64,000 nt of DNA from Moringa oleifera (taxonomy: Eukaryota; Streptophyta; Magnoliopsida; Brassicales; Moringaceae). This document shows positions 47,815 through 61,636 of the stretch, in pieces. Numbering within the stretch: position 1 is the first letter of the stretch; the number at the start of each line of letters is the position of its first letter. A program made the position numbers and the translations under genes. The notes beneath the pieces were generated by a model. It was not told the origin of the DNA. It saw only the letters and a program-made list of their open reading frames with translations, and searched no databases. The stretch covers positions 1 to 64,000 of the forward strand of contig JAJFZO010000245.1 in the NCBI GenBank assembly GCA_021397835.1. Direction: 5' to 3'.

Positions 47815-48035
47815 AGAAAATCACAATAACACACGATTAACTCAATAGCACAAAACAGACATATAAAAATATATGATAGTCATACAATAACACATGTCTG
47901 TCAAACATTAATATACAAAGGGTATACAATAAAACACAATAATGCACAATAGTCACAATAACATAAGATATAATAAAATATAATGTTCCACAAATTATGC
48001 AATGGATATTTGATAAAGTATAATGAAGATACAAT
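47815..48035. repeat. CA/AT-rich block homologous to 11735-11990
   Basis: Shared, in order: cacaataacacacgattaac, gatagtcatacaataacaca, aatatacaaagggtatacaa, cacaataacataagata and aatggatatttgataa. In arm 1 the block lies about 3.5 kb from LTR-B; here it is about 110 bases away. Confidence 0.75.
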
Positions 48036-49337
48036 GGATATTTGAGACCTTGAAAGTGCTTTAAAGCCATCATCAGAGTGGTAGAGACAATAAAGAACTC
48101 AGTTTGACAAAATTGTGATTCCACGTAAGTTTAAGAGAATCGTTCCACATAAGACAAATTACAATTGCCAGATAGTTCAAATTCCTTATTTAGATATTAT
48201 ATTATGAAATATTTGCTAAAATATATCATTTAATGACTTATTGAGTTACATGTGGCATATAACAGATGAAGATAATTTAAAGTGATGAATAAATATCTAA
48301 TTATACTATTCAACAACATAGCTGATTGAAATCAAGTATCAAACTAAAAAATGATGAAGAACTGAATTGATACGAATCAATAAGAACTCCCATTCTCACT
48401 GACCTAAAAAAAAATTAAGTATTTTAATAAGTTTCCACAAGTTAATAGTGAATTAGTATAATTTTTGTATAAAAGAAGAAAATTAATAAACTTAAAAGCA
48501 TTCATGAACATAAAACACAACTTCAAAAATGCATCGATATTAAAAATCATTAGCAGCTATTAAACTTTTAAGGAAACAGAATTCATGTAAATAACCAAAA
48601 TAATTTACTTTTAAAGATTATAAAGTTCCTAATTGTTGTGATTGGTAAATGATCCCAAAAATTAAGACTTTAAATTTGATAAACTATCATATGTAAGTGC
48701 CTGCTATGAAATGTGTTTATTGGGAAGAAATAAGAACATTAAAAGGCCTCATCCTTTTGTATCAATACATTTTTTTAAATTTTTCTCATGATTAATATAA
48801 CTTATTTTTTAAAAAAGAATTAAATTGAACATGAAATTTGAGTCACAATTACATAAAAAAATGCTTACAAAATTGACCCACTTAAAAGTTTAGGATTCAA
48901 AATGAAAGAAAACAAAAATACTAAGTTCGTTTTTTTGAATTTATATTAAATTTTTCTATTTATAGTAGTGCAAAATAAGTCGGTTTATCATAACAACCAA
49001 CTTGTTCATGTTTATTGATGAAGTAAATAAAAGCAAACTAATTTCTAATGGTTAGTGATGACATAAAATGATAAAATAAAGATTAAAAAATAAGTGAATG
49101 AGAAGAAAAGAAAAGGTTAAGAAAATAGAAAGAGATTCAAAAACGAGTAAGTACTAGGATTTCTTGATGCCTTTTCTTTATCTACTATTGAAATTTGAAA
49201 GATAAGTCCTTTAAAGGACTATTTGCCTTGGGATTTAGAAGTTTTTCTAAAAGCAACATTTCTTTGTTAACACACTTTGAGATGGATCATTTTCACGATG
49301 CATGGAAACTCTTAACTGGCAAGCAAAATACAATTAT
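48036..49337. other. Unassigned AT-rich region
   Basis: No coding similarity or structured repeat recognised. A minus-strand open frame (47837-48124) overlaps the CA-rich repeat and is not supported. Confidence 0.4.
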
Positions 49338-49361
49338 ATATATATATATATATATATATTG
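49335..49361. repeat. TA microsatellite
   Basis: About 13 TA units. A similar tract lies at 50074-50093. Confidence 0.85.
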
Positions 49362-51394
49362 AAAGTAAATTTAGTATCTTTCTGAAAAAATTTGTCAAAA
49401 ATAAATTGAAAAAGATATTCTTATTTTTATATTCTATATCTTAATAATAAAAATATTTTAAAAAATGTAATAAATTTTTAACTTTAATTTATATTTTTAA
49501 TTTTTATAAACTTTATTTTTAATGTATGTTTAATTTCAAGTATATTTTGATCAATATTATTTTATTATATTTAAATCAATATTAATTAATTTATTATAAA
49601 ATTATAAAATTTATAAACTTATTTTCAAGGTAATTGTAAACAATAACCTTTAAAAATATGTATTTTAATGATTAATGTTTACAATTATCAATTTGTATTT
49701 ATTAATAGTGACTATTTGATAAATATTGTTGAAAGTACAACAAAATTTTTTTTACTAATATATATAATGACAATTGTAATAATTATTACTAAATAATTGC
49801 TACTAAAAATCTATTTGGTTGTAATAAACAACCATAAATTTCAACCGTGTACTAGTATCTTGGCTCTATTGCACTCCAACCTTATTTTTCAACATTAGTG
49901 AGATAAGATGTACAACAATTTTTGATTCATTTATACACACATATCAATAATTAAATGTTCTTCTCATATCTAAATGTAATTCATTGATACACAAGTAGTT
50001 TTATCGTTTTCAATTTCTATTTTTCATGTAAGGCCCATCCAATCGAATTTAGTAACTCCCTACTTCAGTTTACTATATATATATATATATATACCAATAT
50101 TTTTTCTTTTTGGATAAGTTCCATTTACTTGTATCCAAGGAAAGGAACACTAACTACAATTAACTAAACCAGAATCATGAACGTTACTGGCATTCAGCAA
50201 ATAGTGCTTCTTACGGTAATGCCTTCTAGAGTATATGCCTAAACAATTTATAGCTCCTTCTCGAGCTTTTCTAATAAGAAGAATGAGTAGTGCCTAGTTC
50301 CTTTTAGCAATTGAATTGGCTCATTGGCAAATAAGTGCTATTTTGTTTAGTTTTAATCTCATCAAAAATATACAAGGCATGAGAATTTTATTTTTGATTT
50401 GATTATACAATATACATGTTACTATAACTTCTAAGCTTTTGATATTGAAATCAAATCTGAAGTTAATGGTTATTTTACTCGACTAATTATTCAATTAAAT
50501 TATATATTAAAATTAAAATATTTTGTTTTTATGTTTTATTAAATCTTATATTTTGATATTGGATTTTAAAGCAAAATAATTTCTCAAGAATGTTTTTTCC
50601 AAAAACCAGTTTCTTCTCTCTAAAGCTAAAATCCTTATTCTATAACCCAAAATTCAAACACTGTTCTATCACCCAAATTTCTTTCAATTTCAATTCCACA
50701 CATCCATAGGTCCCTTGTGAGATTTTGCTTTTGGGAGATCATTTCATTGAGACTTTAAATAGTAGCATAACATCTAGCTTGCTGAATATGGCCATCTTGT
50801 TTAAAGAAGTTGGAAGAACAAAGGATGGATTGATTCTAATCTGATCTTGCAAGCTTCAATGTAGAAATGATTTAAAGAAGTGTTATATGTCATATATATG
50901 TACATATGTTTATAATTATATATATAATTTTTATACATATAAATTGAATAATAAATATTTAATTTAAGTAAATTTTCATGATTGGTATCAAAAAATTTAA
51001 ACTTAAATGTGATAGTTAATTCAAGTTAATTAAGATGTTATTTCAACATATTTTTTGTTTTAGTTTTTAGGAACTAAATGTTTCTTATAAAATTTAAAAT
51101 TATTTTAATTTGGTTTTAGCAGCCTTATGTATACCATTTGGATATCTTGAGAATCAAAATGACGTTGTTTAATTTGAAACGACTTGTTTTATCTTAATAT
51201 GCCATTCATTTTGTAACATAAATAAGTGTCCTCATAAGAACTCTACTTCAATTAATACTGACCCACTCCTCTTCTTTTTCCTTCCTTTCATTTTCCTCTT
51301 AGTGTCCTGGTCATCCCTCACCATCACCAACTTTAAACGGTCGATCTGCATTGGTGGTCTTTCCTTCTTCTTCCTTGATTTTTTATTGTCCCTT
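49362..51394. other. AT-rich unassigned region with copy 2 of the short AT repeat
   Basis: Includes 49682-49745, homologous to 46349-46418, and a CT-rich stretch at 51260-51300. No gene recognised. Confidence 0.4.
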
Positions 51395-51512
51395 ATTTCT
51401 CTATAAACCTTAACTCTGTACTTCATTTCCCTACAAACTCCACCTAGGTACTTGATTTTTCTATAAACTTATTCTGGGTACTTGATTTTCTAGTTAAACT
51501 TCTTATGGATTA
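51395..51512 (+). repeat. Tandem repeat of ~32-35-base units
   Basis: Three to four units of the type gtacttgatttttctataaac with cttattctgg between (51398, 51418, 51450, 51477). Confidence 0.65.
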
Positions 51513-53203
51513 TGTTAAGATTTCCTGAGATTCTCAATTTTATAACGACTTATTTCTCACAATGCTAGTTATATCTATTTCACTTAAAATGGTTACATCA
51601 AAAAGAACTTTTTGCTTTTTTGTATATTTTCTAATTTTTTCCTTCTCAAAATTAGCTCATGTATATTTTCTACCTTCCTTCATTCTGTTTAAGTTTATCT
51701 TGAAATCTAATGGCTTTTTTGTGGTACAAAATGTCCAGTGGTTTTTATGTGTTTATTATAATCACTTGTATTTTCTTCAATTATGCTTTAGATAATACTC
51801 TTGCATAAATGTTTTATAATTTGTGCTTTACTATTGATTTTACTCAATTATAGCATATATGAAGTTATTTTGTTTTAATCATCTCATTGCCCTTTTTTGC
51901 TGCTTCTATATTATGACTTTAGAACCTAAACAAATTAAGTTTGAACAGCTACTCTTGAATTTCTATATATTGCATGTTCTTGTCAAGCACATTAACATTG
52001 TTGAATTTACATTATAACTAAAACCATAATGTGTTGAATCTTGAAATGCATCTGTGGTTAACCTTATGTATGCAAAGCGTTCAGTATAATTTATCTTTCC
52101 TAAGATCTCTTAGACTTAATAACTCCTAACCTCATTTACTATTTTTACTTAATCACCTTGTTACTTATCCTTTATAGGAAGATGATTTTATATAATTTTT
52201 TTCTATACAACATTTTTTCTTATCCTTAATTTTCTTCTGCTGGAAACTTATTCTATGATGTACTCATAGCATAAACAGGTTTTCGATTTTTGTTGCAGTC
52301 ATGATAGGTTTTATTTGTCTCTAGATTATCTTTGATAGCTTTAAGACCACATTATCTGGTTAATTTTGTCAACGATATTATTCAATATATATCTTTAAGA
52401 AAACTTTTTTGGTACAACTGTTATATACTAATTGGATATAGAATATTAGCATGGTAAATAAATCTACTTTCTATTTTATAACTCGTTCTATTGTTATATC
52501 ATCACTTTTAGAAAAATTGTTTTAAGCAGAAATCATTGAGAATATCTTCAAATGATTGGAGGCCTTATAAGAAGCTTTCTACTCTTACTTTCATGGTTGA
52601 GAAGGTATGTGCCAAAGATATGTAACCACCTTTGATCTTGTTCTCTTCATAAAGATCTTATATGCTGTGATGTATTAGTTCATATAGGTTTGCAGGCACT
52701 GCTTTGCGGAGTGATTATATAATAATCCTTCTTTGATAGAGCTATAAAATCAACTAGTTAAGGATTGTAAGTGAATAACTTGACTTATTGTTTATGATTT
52801 ATGATTTTAAACCTTGACAAGTGGTTGATTGATTTAAAATGAAAATTTTGTTTTTTTTACGTTTTATTTTCTCATGTATAGGTTGTAAATGCTGAAAACA
52901 ATGTCTTGCTCTTCAATTATAAAAGCAACAATGTTTTTGTCTATAACAGCTTCACAGTATGATGCATTATTTACCCCTTGGTGTATAGATTTAATTTTCA
53001 AACAAATAGCAAAATTAATTTGAGACAAATATTATAATTTTGCATCTCTCTTTAGTGAATATGAAGGAAATTCAAATAGGTGTTGATGAACATATCTTCA
53101 TATTTTCCTTTGATATCTCTATAGCAAGTTCTAATTTGATATCTATGTAATTAGTTGTACATGATTTTATAAAGGTTAGATAAAATTTAATAATTAGTTT
53201 CAC
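51513..53203 (+). other. Unassigned region with exon-like fragments
   Basis: At 52534-52611 there are 26 uninterrupted codons (ending STLTFMVEK) bounded by an ag and a gtatgt donor. About 80 bases on, ggtttgcag precedes ALLCGVII and a stop. Another tataggttgtaaat acceptor-like site is near 52877. The pattern resembles plant exons and introns, but I recognise no protein. It is kept as a low-confidence gene fragment. Confidence 0.25.
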
Positions 53204-53629
53204 ATCTAGGGTTTCAACTAGAGAAACCCACAACATGAGAAAATGTTAAAAGCTGTCTTTTTAGGTGTGATTAACCATCATCGTAGAGTAAGGCTAACTA
53301 TTTAAAAAAGAAAAGTTAAGATTTTGGGTTTGGAAGTCGATTATGCTTGGGGAAGGATTATCCCCCTAAAGAGCTTAAAAATTGGTACCATTATGATTTG
53401 TTTTCTTGAAAATGAATTTTAAGAGTATTTTGGTTGAAGTACTTAGGAATGCTCTTACTTACTCCATCTTGTATATTAAAACATTTTTTAGGGAAAAAAA
53501 GCAATTTGCACTTGCTCACTTCTTCTTTTCAAAAATAAAGGGTTAGAAATCATATATATAATATCTTTTGACTATAAGAGAAAAATAAATTTTTATAAGA
53601 AAAAATCATAAAAATATTATCCCCCTTTC
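53204..53629 (-). repeat. Third copy of the LTR-A U5-like segment
   Basis: Homologous to 58183-58600 in the same strand sense and to about 5920-6370 inverted. Shared landmarks are ctagggtttcaac, gggtttggaagtcgattatg, attggtaccattatgattt and aagtacttag. It sits directly outside the arm end at 53630. Confidence 0.7.
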
Positions 53630-53735
53630 AGTGAGTTTTTAAAGTTATGCTTTTCTCATGTTAATTTTTCCTCATCATTAAGGCTCAATTAGTGGCTTTA
53701 TCAGTGGATTTTAATTATCATATTTGAAATGTTAT

Positions 53736-56356
53736 TGTAAATATCTAATTTTGCCTTTGAAAACTTATTCAAGAATATAATAGCAAAGATTCCAAATGGC
53801 TAATCTTAGGATTGAATAATGAGAATATAGTTCAGACTTCAAGATTTTAGGTCAAGATTGAATTGAGATCAACCCAAATTAGAGGTCTAGAGTTCAGTGC
53901 AATGAAAGAGGATAGAATTGAAAACAAGGTCAGATTTGAGTCTAGATTTGAGGTTGGGATTTATGTCTAGAATTGAGGTGAAAATATGAATCCAAAAATA
54001 ATCAAATTGTCGATGTAGAGTTAAAAGCAAAGTTCAATTATCTAGAAAGAGGTTAAATTTAAAACTATTTGAGAAGTCTTGATTGAGGCTAGGGCAAGGT
54101 TTAGTAAGATCTAAAATTATGAATAAGGCTTAGTTTGGGAGTTTCATTTTTAAAGAGTTCTAATGGAAGTAATGGAAAAGAATTATTGAACTTTACACAC
54201 AAAAATGTAAAGAAGCTTATGAAAAAAAAAATCCTAAGAAAGAGCTATCTAAGGTATTTCTTGAGCAGTACCAAAGGCAAATTTAGAAGGTTTGGCTGGC
54301 TTTTTAGGAAAAGAGTAGAAGGCTCAGCTTGTCTAACAAAACTTTTACCTTACATTTCTATCATTAACCTTCATGAAATCTAGGTTTAAGAAAGGGTGCC
54401 TTTTGTGGACCTCATCCCTAAGTTGAGATTTAATGTCCTACTAGATGGGTGTATACTCACAAAGTACCAAGTTCGTTAAAGGCTTGGATTTTTGGTAGTT
54501 TTCTACTTCAGCATTATTAGAGGATTTAAGTACTTCCTAGTTTTACTACTTTAGTTGCTTTATTTATAAAACAACATTTGTCTTTACCTTCTAGTGTTTA
54601 GCTTGATAAAGAGCTAGCTCTTATACAGTTTTCTTTCTTTTTTTCCAAACTTCGTTAAGCTCAACTTTCATCTATATGGTCTCTTTCTTGACAATGGCAT
54701 CACTACCTCTTCCATCTGCTACAGGACCTCAACTAGACTATGGTAATCCTCCAATATCAACTAGCATGATCAGTCCAACCTAAGACAGTAAAAAAAAAGG
54801 ATAAAAAGAAAGGAAAGTGCTCACATTGGCTAAATCCTTCATGAGATCCATAATCAAGCTTTCCTTTCTTTTTGGTCTAAGTTGTTAGAGGTCAGCAAGG
54901 AGGGTGGACTTGTAAAAATACTTCCAAGCTACCACTAAATAAGTCATTGAGCTAAAGGTGGTTAAGGTCTAGTTTGGATCAAATTTACTGCTCTATTGTA
55001 TGACCGAGGATGAAAACTCAGCTGCTTTATTAGGATGGAGTAGGGGAAGTTTTTGCTAATTGCTTCTCTCTTACTATACCCTTTCGCTTAGCTTGAAAAG
55101 ACTAGCCTCTTGACTAATAAATTCTTCTTCTTGCTGAAAGATAGAAGTAGGAGCCCAACTGCTTTAAACTTGCCAATACTTGAGCTTAATGTCATTTTTT
55201 TGGCTTTGTCAACCACTTCAGATAGCTCTCTATTACTAGCCCAGGTCATCATGATGGATTGATCGCTGTTGAAAGGAAAAAGATAAGTCAAAACTGCACA
55301 TTTGTAAATAAGAATAGCATGAGAAAGGAGACTATAAACCTAATGAAGAGCTATTAGAGAGCTTTCTCTATTAAAATGGGCTCTCTTGATGGGAAATTAT
55401 CAACTAAGGGAGTGGGTTCAATAAGGCTTGGAGAAGGGTCAAGTTTTGACTAAGGATTGAATGCAAAAGGTAGGTTAAGCCTGAGGCAAGCCTAGGGTTA
55501 TACTAAGCTTCATCCTTAAAAGAAGACTCCTCTTGAAGAGACCTATTTCTATCAACCTTATAGATTTAAGCTTTTAAAAAGCATTCATCGATGCAGAGCT
55601 CAATATTACGATTGACAAGCAAATGATAAATGTCAACTAAAGCCTGGAGGAATTCTATGTCTTTTTCATATTTTCTGTCAAGGACAAGCCATGAATTAAA
55701 GTCACGTATGAGCGCATCCTAAAGGATCTAGAAATAAATGAGCCTCTAGCCTTTATTGTTACATGGGATCTCACACCTATTTTACCAAAAAGAAGAGGTT
55801 TTTTAGGGCTAAAATACAAATGTATTATCGGTTACGAGCCTATAATTCTGGTGTTTGAGCTTAAAAAACTTAAGAAAAACAACAAGGACTTAATATCTTT
55901 CTTTTACATCTAAACACTTAATAATAACGACTACCAAACATCTTCAAACATTTGGCATCAGGTAAAATGAGGAAGGATTTAATCATTTAAGAGCAAAAAA
56001 GAAGAAAAAATGAAAAGGAAGATGTTGGCAAGCCCTTGAGCACTCCTCAAAGACCATGAATATAGCTTGGAAGATGAGTTCAGGTTTATCATCACTTCTA
56101 AAAAGGGTTAATATAATGAAGTTGGGGATGAAATAGGCTTCCTTAATCCTATCGATGTCAAGATCTATAAGATGAGAAGCCAAGATATCACATTTCATTC
56201 ATCTTTTGCCCATAATGGGTATTTCTTTTCAAAGTTTTGAGGAAGGAGATGTTAGTTGACAGCTAAAAACGTAGGGTTACTTTGTAAATGTATTCAAGTT
56301 TTTTCAAGTTGTTCTAATTATTTTTTATCCATGTTATTGCAGTTTCAGATGTTTAA
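53736..56356. other. Unassigned internal block of the right arm
   Basis: Counterpart of 8146-10775. Its inner edge reads TGTAAATATCTAATTTTGCC on the plus strand, close to the LTR-B terminus TGTAGATACCTAATTTTGCC at 56357. Short open stretches (54135-54383 plus; 55088-55291 and 55983-56198 minus) have no recognised domain. Confidence 0.35.
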
Positions 56357-57672
56357 TGTAGATACCTAATTTTGCCCTAGTAAAAAGGAGTGATGTGGTG
56401 ACATGTGGGGGAAATTAAAGAAAGGTAGAAAACTTTCCAAAACATTGTTAAGTATTTTGCATGGTTGAGTCAAGATAGTAACTGATGAAAATATTACAAG
56501 ACCTTTTTATGGTTGGGTTGAGAATAAGCGTCAAATTTGTGAAAGTATTGCAAGAGGTATTATTTCATGGTTAGGTAAGGAAAGAGAATTGAACTCATTG
56601 CAAATTTTATAAAGACTTCGTCACATCTAAACTTTTTAGGGAAAACTAGATGTGAAAATCTTTTTATTTTAAAAATTTGTTTGTTGGCTTTGATTTTCAA
56701 ATAAAGAAAGAATAAGGAATTGTCATCAATTTTTTTTTTATAGTGAGATTAACTATTATTTTTTATCTTAATTTTTTTTTTTACAAAAACAGAAGGAGAA
56801 AATTTAAATGTAAAAAATAAATAGTAGTTTACTAGGAAATCTAAGATCATGAGTTAGTTGTGCCTAAGGAAAGGTTAACACTCCTATAAGCATAGTACTG
56901 TTTAAATTGAATGAGCTCATATCTTGAATTGTATTAATTTGATGTTTATCCTAAAGTATAATCAAGAAATATAACATATATATAGATACACAAAGAGAGT
57001 GAGATTAATTGGCCTCCGATCGACCTCAAGCTTTTATGAAAAGAACTACACTAGACTTCATCATGTTATAGTATGATCTCAAAATAATATTTTATTTTCT
57101 TTCATACAAGAATCTCAGAAGATAGTCAACACCACATAAATTTTAATTTCAATATTCAAAATAAGAACTTCATTGTACTCCTATCTTGTATATTTTGAAA
57201 ATATGAAATGCATCAACGAATCTCAAATATAAAAGCATAACGAACAGCAAATAAAAGAACTAAAATTAATCTTGCTAAATTTTATTCGATACGTAGATCA
57301 TGATACAAAGAAATATGCAACAAAAGAATTATACCTTCAATATAATTTACGTATTGTCCCTCTACTAACAGCGTTGCAGAATTAGTGATTCTTTCCTAAT
57401 GATATCTCTAAGAAATAAGGAGAATAATAAAGAAAAAAAAAAGCTTGAGAGATATTCTAGGCTTGAAAGAGTGAATAAATGCAAAGGTGGAGAGAAAATT
57501 GATGCAAAGGTCAACGTAAAAGTCTTTTTCCTATAAAAAAAAAACAAGTTCATTTACATTTTTGGACAAAACTTACCAAAAATTCAAAAATCAATTGTGA
57601 AAAAGGGGACCATGGTGCTTTTTAGTTAGTTCTAAATAAAAAATACTTTTATACACCCTTCACTACGAAGCA
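56357..57672 (-). repeat. LTR-B block, copy 2
   Basis: On the plus strand it begins TGTAGATACCTAATTTTGCC. It is the reverse complement of the 6869-8145 block, with the same CT-rich leader and U5-like parts and a shorter TA tract. Confidence 0.6.
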
Positions 57673-60130
57673 TTCACAAGCTTTTAGAGTTCTCATGATT
57701 CTTCTCCAAATTGCTAAGCCACTGAATCCCAATTTGAGATTGGTATCAACAATAATGGTTTACAGGTCCTTTCATTTGACATGAGATCATCATCAATCGC
57801 CTTCATTATCCCTTAATACTGATATGAGATCAGTATCAACTACATTGGGGTGAAGTTTTAATGTTTAATATGAGATCAAGACATTAACCACATCGAGTTA
57901 AAACCTTTATGTTTGACTTGAGAACTACATCAGTCACATCAAGATCAAATTTAATATGAGATCCACTTCAGTCCCATTAATCTTAAGATATTAAAAATGG
58001 ACATTTATCCACTTTAATATCAAATTATTTTCACATCTTCAAATTATCAGTATCAACAACATATCCAACTCAGATGATCAAAAGGAACCACTCTTCTGGA
58101 ATTTACCATTTGAAGAAATAAATGGTTACTACCTTATCTCACATCAAGATAGGGCACGTTCACTAAACTATTGTCATGACTAGGGTTTCAACCGAGAAAA
58201 TCTCCAACACAAGAAAAATGACAAGAGTCACCAATAATTTTTTTTAGATGGTCACTATCTCAAAATAAAATTAATTGGTTTTAAAAAATAAGATTTCGAG
58301 TCTGGGAGTCAGTTACACTTACACAAAGATTAGCACCCCTAAAATGTCCAATAGTTGGTACCATTTTGATTTCTGTCTTGAAAATGATTTTAGGGTAGTT
58401 TGATCAAAGTACTTAGAATTATGTACTTATTCCATGTTGATGTAGCAAACATTTTTTTTTAGAGAGAAGATAATAGTTTGCACTCCTTTACCTTACTCTT
58501 TTCCAAAATAAGAATGAAAAACTATATGCATATATAATATTTTCTATAAAATACATTTTTTAAAGGATAATTTTATTATGAAAGTGTTTTTTCATATCAT
58601 GGTATAACTATAAATATTGAACAAATTAAAATAAATAATTTCACAACAATCTAATGATATCTAAACTTTAACAGTTTTATTCAAGAAAATGAATAATGTA
58701 CAATAAATTCAAGAAGATAGTTTTTATAACTCTTGAAGTTCCATACTTCTTCTAGTAGATTTTTTTCTCTGTCCAATATAAGATTTCAACTAGAAGCTCT
58801 TCTAATCAGAAATAAAAGCTTTTATGAAATTTAATGAAACTACAATTTTTTTTAAGAGTGTTTACAAGTGCAAGAGAGAGCTTTTTTTTATGTGTGTCTA
58901 AGTGTGAATCCATTAGTAAATGTTACTGTGAGTGAATGAATGCGAATGATTCTGGTTTTAACCTTTAGTAACTATTGATAGGTTTTCATCAACGAAAATT
59001 AGTAGGAATGGTAGGTAGATTAGAGAAGTGCAATGTGCCTAACTAGCCTTTACTCTAGGCTTCAATAGAGTTGACTCTACCCTTAAGAGGTCTTTCAAGA
59101 CTGTCGAGGTACGCCTATTAATTTTCAATTAATTTCTTCACTCTTTGGCCCCATTTGAGTGCATGTGACTTCTTCAATTTCGTCTATCCTCTCATGAGTA
59201 AATCAAGAATAAGTCTGCCTAGTGACCTTCGTCGTGCTGTTTAATTCTCTTGAGCCTAGGTTGCATTCTAGTTTTCAGTAGCAAGCTTTAGTCTTCTCAT
59301 ACATTTTGACATTCTCTATAAGATTTTTGACCTAAAACTCATCTTATGTTGAGCGATTCAACTTGAACTGAGTTGTGGTGTGCTACCTTCGAGCAGACTA
59401 CCATGTCAGTAGGTCTGCTACCACGTGCAAAGTTTCTTCTAACTAGATAGGTCTGCCTGCATTCATCTACTGCCAAGCCAATGCTCTTAGCCATGTCACG
59501 GTCTTATTAAACTCTAGATTGACGTGGTAGCAAAGTTGAATAATGTTGTGCCATAGTAATTATTGAGGATAAAAAATGAGGTTTTGTTTTGCCTTATCAT
59601 TAGCATCACCTACTAGCGTTTAGCAAGTCAATTAATGAATGGATGAGTGAGTGCAATTCCACCATACCATTTTGTTAGTATCATCCATCAGCATTCAACT
59701 CTACCCTACCATTTCGTCAGTATCATCCATAGCATTCTCCCAAGTTAATTATTGAATAGGTGAGTAAGTGCAGCTCCACATTGTCGTTTCATTAATATCA
59801 CCTACTAGCATCTTGCCAAAAGGATTCCCTTATCATGTTAGTCGCTTTATCCACTATTAATGGCTACTTTCGCCTAGTCAACAGAGGTGCCCAACCATGT
59901 CGTGCCACGTCAAGTCATTGTGACACATCAATAACGTCACCCTTGAAGATGTTGCTCTTCGCGATAGCTCTCCCCAATGGCTAATTCTTCTTAAAAATGT
60001 TTTCTTTTCACTTTATCGAATTCTTTCGTATAGTCTTCTTTGAGATGACAATGTTGTTCTTTAGGTTGCATATTGATAGTGGCACTTTTGATTTTCAAAT
60101 TTTAATGAGGGTAATATTTAGGTGTTAACA
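57673..60130 (-). repeat. LTR-A block, right arm
   Basis: Minus-strand start TGTTAACACCTAAATATTAC at 60130, next to 3'-region sequence. Its U5-like segment is at about 58330-58180. The TATA box is decayed (tatagagaatg near 59320). The inner limit is set by LTR-B. Confidence 0.6.
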
Positions 60131-61636
60131 ATTGTTTCTTTTTGTTTTAATTTTTTAAATATTGAAAATAAAATGAAAACCAAGAGATGATAAATTTTGT
60201 CCTCATAAATTCAAAGATTCTCCTTAAAACTCATTCATTTTTCATTTTTCTTTCTTTTATTGTTACTTTTTTCTTTTTTTGGGTAAATTATACAAGAATT
60301 TAATAGAACTGGATTTTGTTCTGTGAAATGAGTTTGATAGCTATCATTCATCACCCAAGATAGAATTCTCCCTTGTCCTTTGATGATCAAGACATTACTT
60401 ATCATTGGAAAATTTTTGATTTAAACATCTTCTATCAGAATTCTTGGTGGACTTTAGATGATGAATTCTTGCTTTCATTTCATGAAGGAATTCTATCTCA
60501 TTTTTTAATGATAAGCAAAATATTAATTTTACTACTTAATGTCAAAATTCTTCCTCGACATTTAATGGTTTTCATTTGCTATCGAAACTCTTTCTTGATA
60601 TTCGATGATATAAAGTTTTTGTCTCGCATCGAAATTGCCTTTAATGTTTGACTTGTGAAAATTTTTTAAAAGGTCTCATTTTCCATCAAAATTATCCTTG
60701 ATGTACAATTATTTAGCAGCCAAAATTCTTCTTCGACGTGCCCTATTGAATGTTATTTTCTATTAAAATCACCTCAACATTCGACATTGTTAGGAAAAAT
60801 TTTAAGATTATAAGATGTTATGCCTTTCATCGGATTCATCCTTGATAATTAAAATTCTTCCTCAGCATGTCCAACAAAATTTGTCTTTTCTATCAGAATC
60901 ACTTGACTCTTAACATTATCTCAAAAGCTTTAAAATTTGTCATGTCTTCCATGAGATTCAACCTTGATGGTTGATGATTAGCTGTTGGAATCTTTGTTAA
61001 TATACCTAACAAAATTTTGTCTTTTGTTAGAATAGCTTCGATATTTAACATTACAAAGAATGATACATTTGTATCATGATCTTTCTTTTTTATAATCTTT
61101 TTGCTTAGTCATCAAAGCATATAACTTGTTAATTGAAGCCTTTTTCTTTTTTTTTTTCCACTTATTTCCTTTTTTATCTCTCTTTTTTTTTTAAGGAAAA
61201 AAGAATTCTTTCAAGTTTTCACATCCCTTTTGAAAAATATACTTCTTGAAATATGATCAATCTAATCAGTGACTTAGGATTCTCTCAATAAAGGCATTCC
61301 CCATGTTTACTCTCTATTTTTATCTTCTTAGAATGTTTCCCTTAAAAATGTTCTTTTTCCTTGATTTATCAAATGTATCTTCTTTTGAAAAATCATTTTC
61401 GTTTTGAGGTTGAAATTGTTTTCAATATGTAATCTTAGAAATGATATACAGTGCTTTAATGGGATATAGCAATGAGTAGTTTTCGTTTCAAATAAAAGTG
61501 TGTGTAAGAAGAAATTGAAGTTTTACTCCCTCACTATTTGGCATTAATTAAGTCTATTTCTTCTTGAAAATGACTACTTTAATACATTAGATTTTCCTAT
61601 TCGAAAGAAAAACTCTTTATTGAATTCATCTTTTAT
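60131..61636 (-). repeat. 3' region of Tat element, right arm
   Basis: Counterpart of 2961-4445. A CT-rich strand at 60240-60285 is the complement of the purine tract. Degenerate tandem units (aattcttcctcgacatttaatg and variants, about 60430-61080) mirror those at 3530-4260. The plus-strand open frame 60373-60651 follows these repeats and is not a gene. Confidence 0.6.

Noticed and set aside
47837..48124. 95-codon minus-strand open frame with Tyr/Leu-rich text
   Set aside because: It crosses a degenerate CA/AT repeat that also exists at 11735-11990, and no domain is recognisable.
60373..60651. 92-codon open frame on the plus strand
   Set aside because: It lies antisense to the retroelement 3' tandem repeats; its repeated LSFHEGILS- and ILPRHL-type phrases mirror the repeat unit (also seen at 3847-4113).
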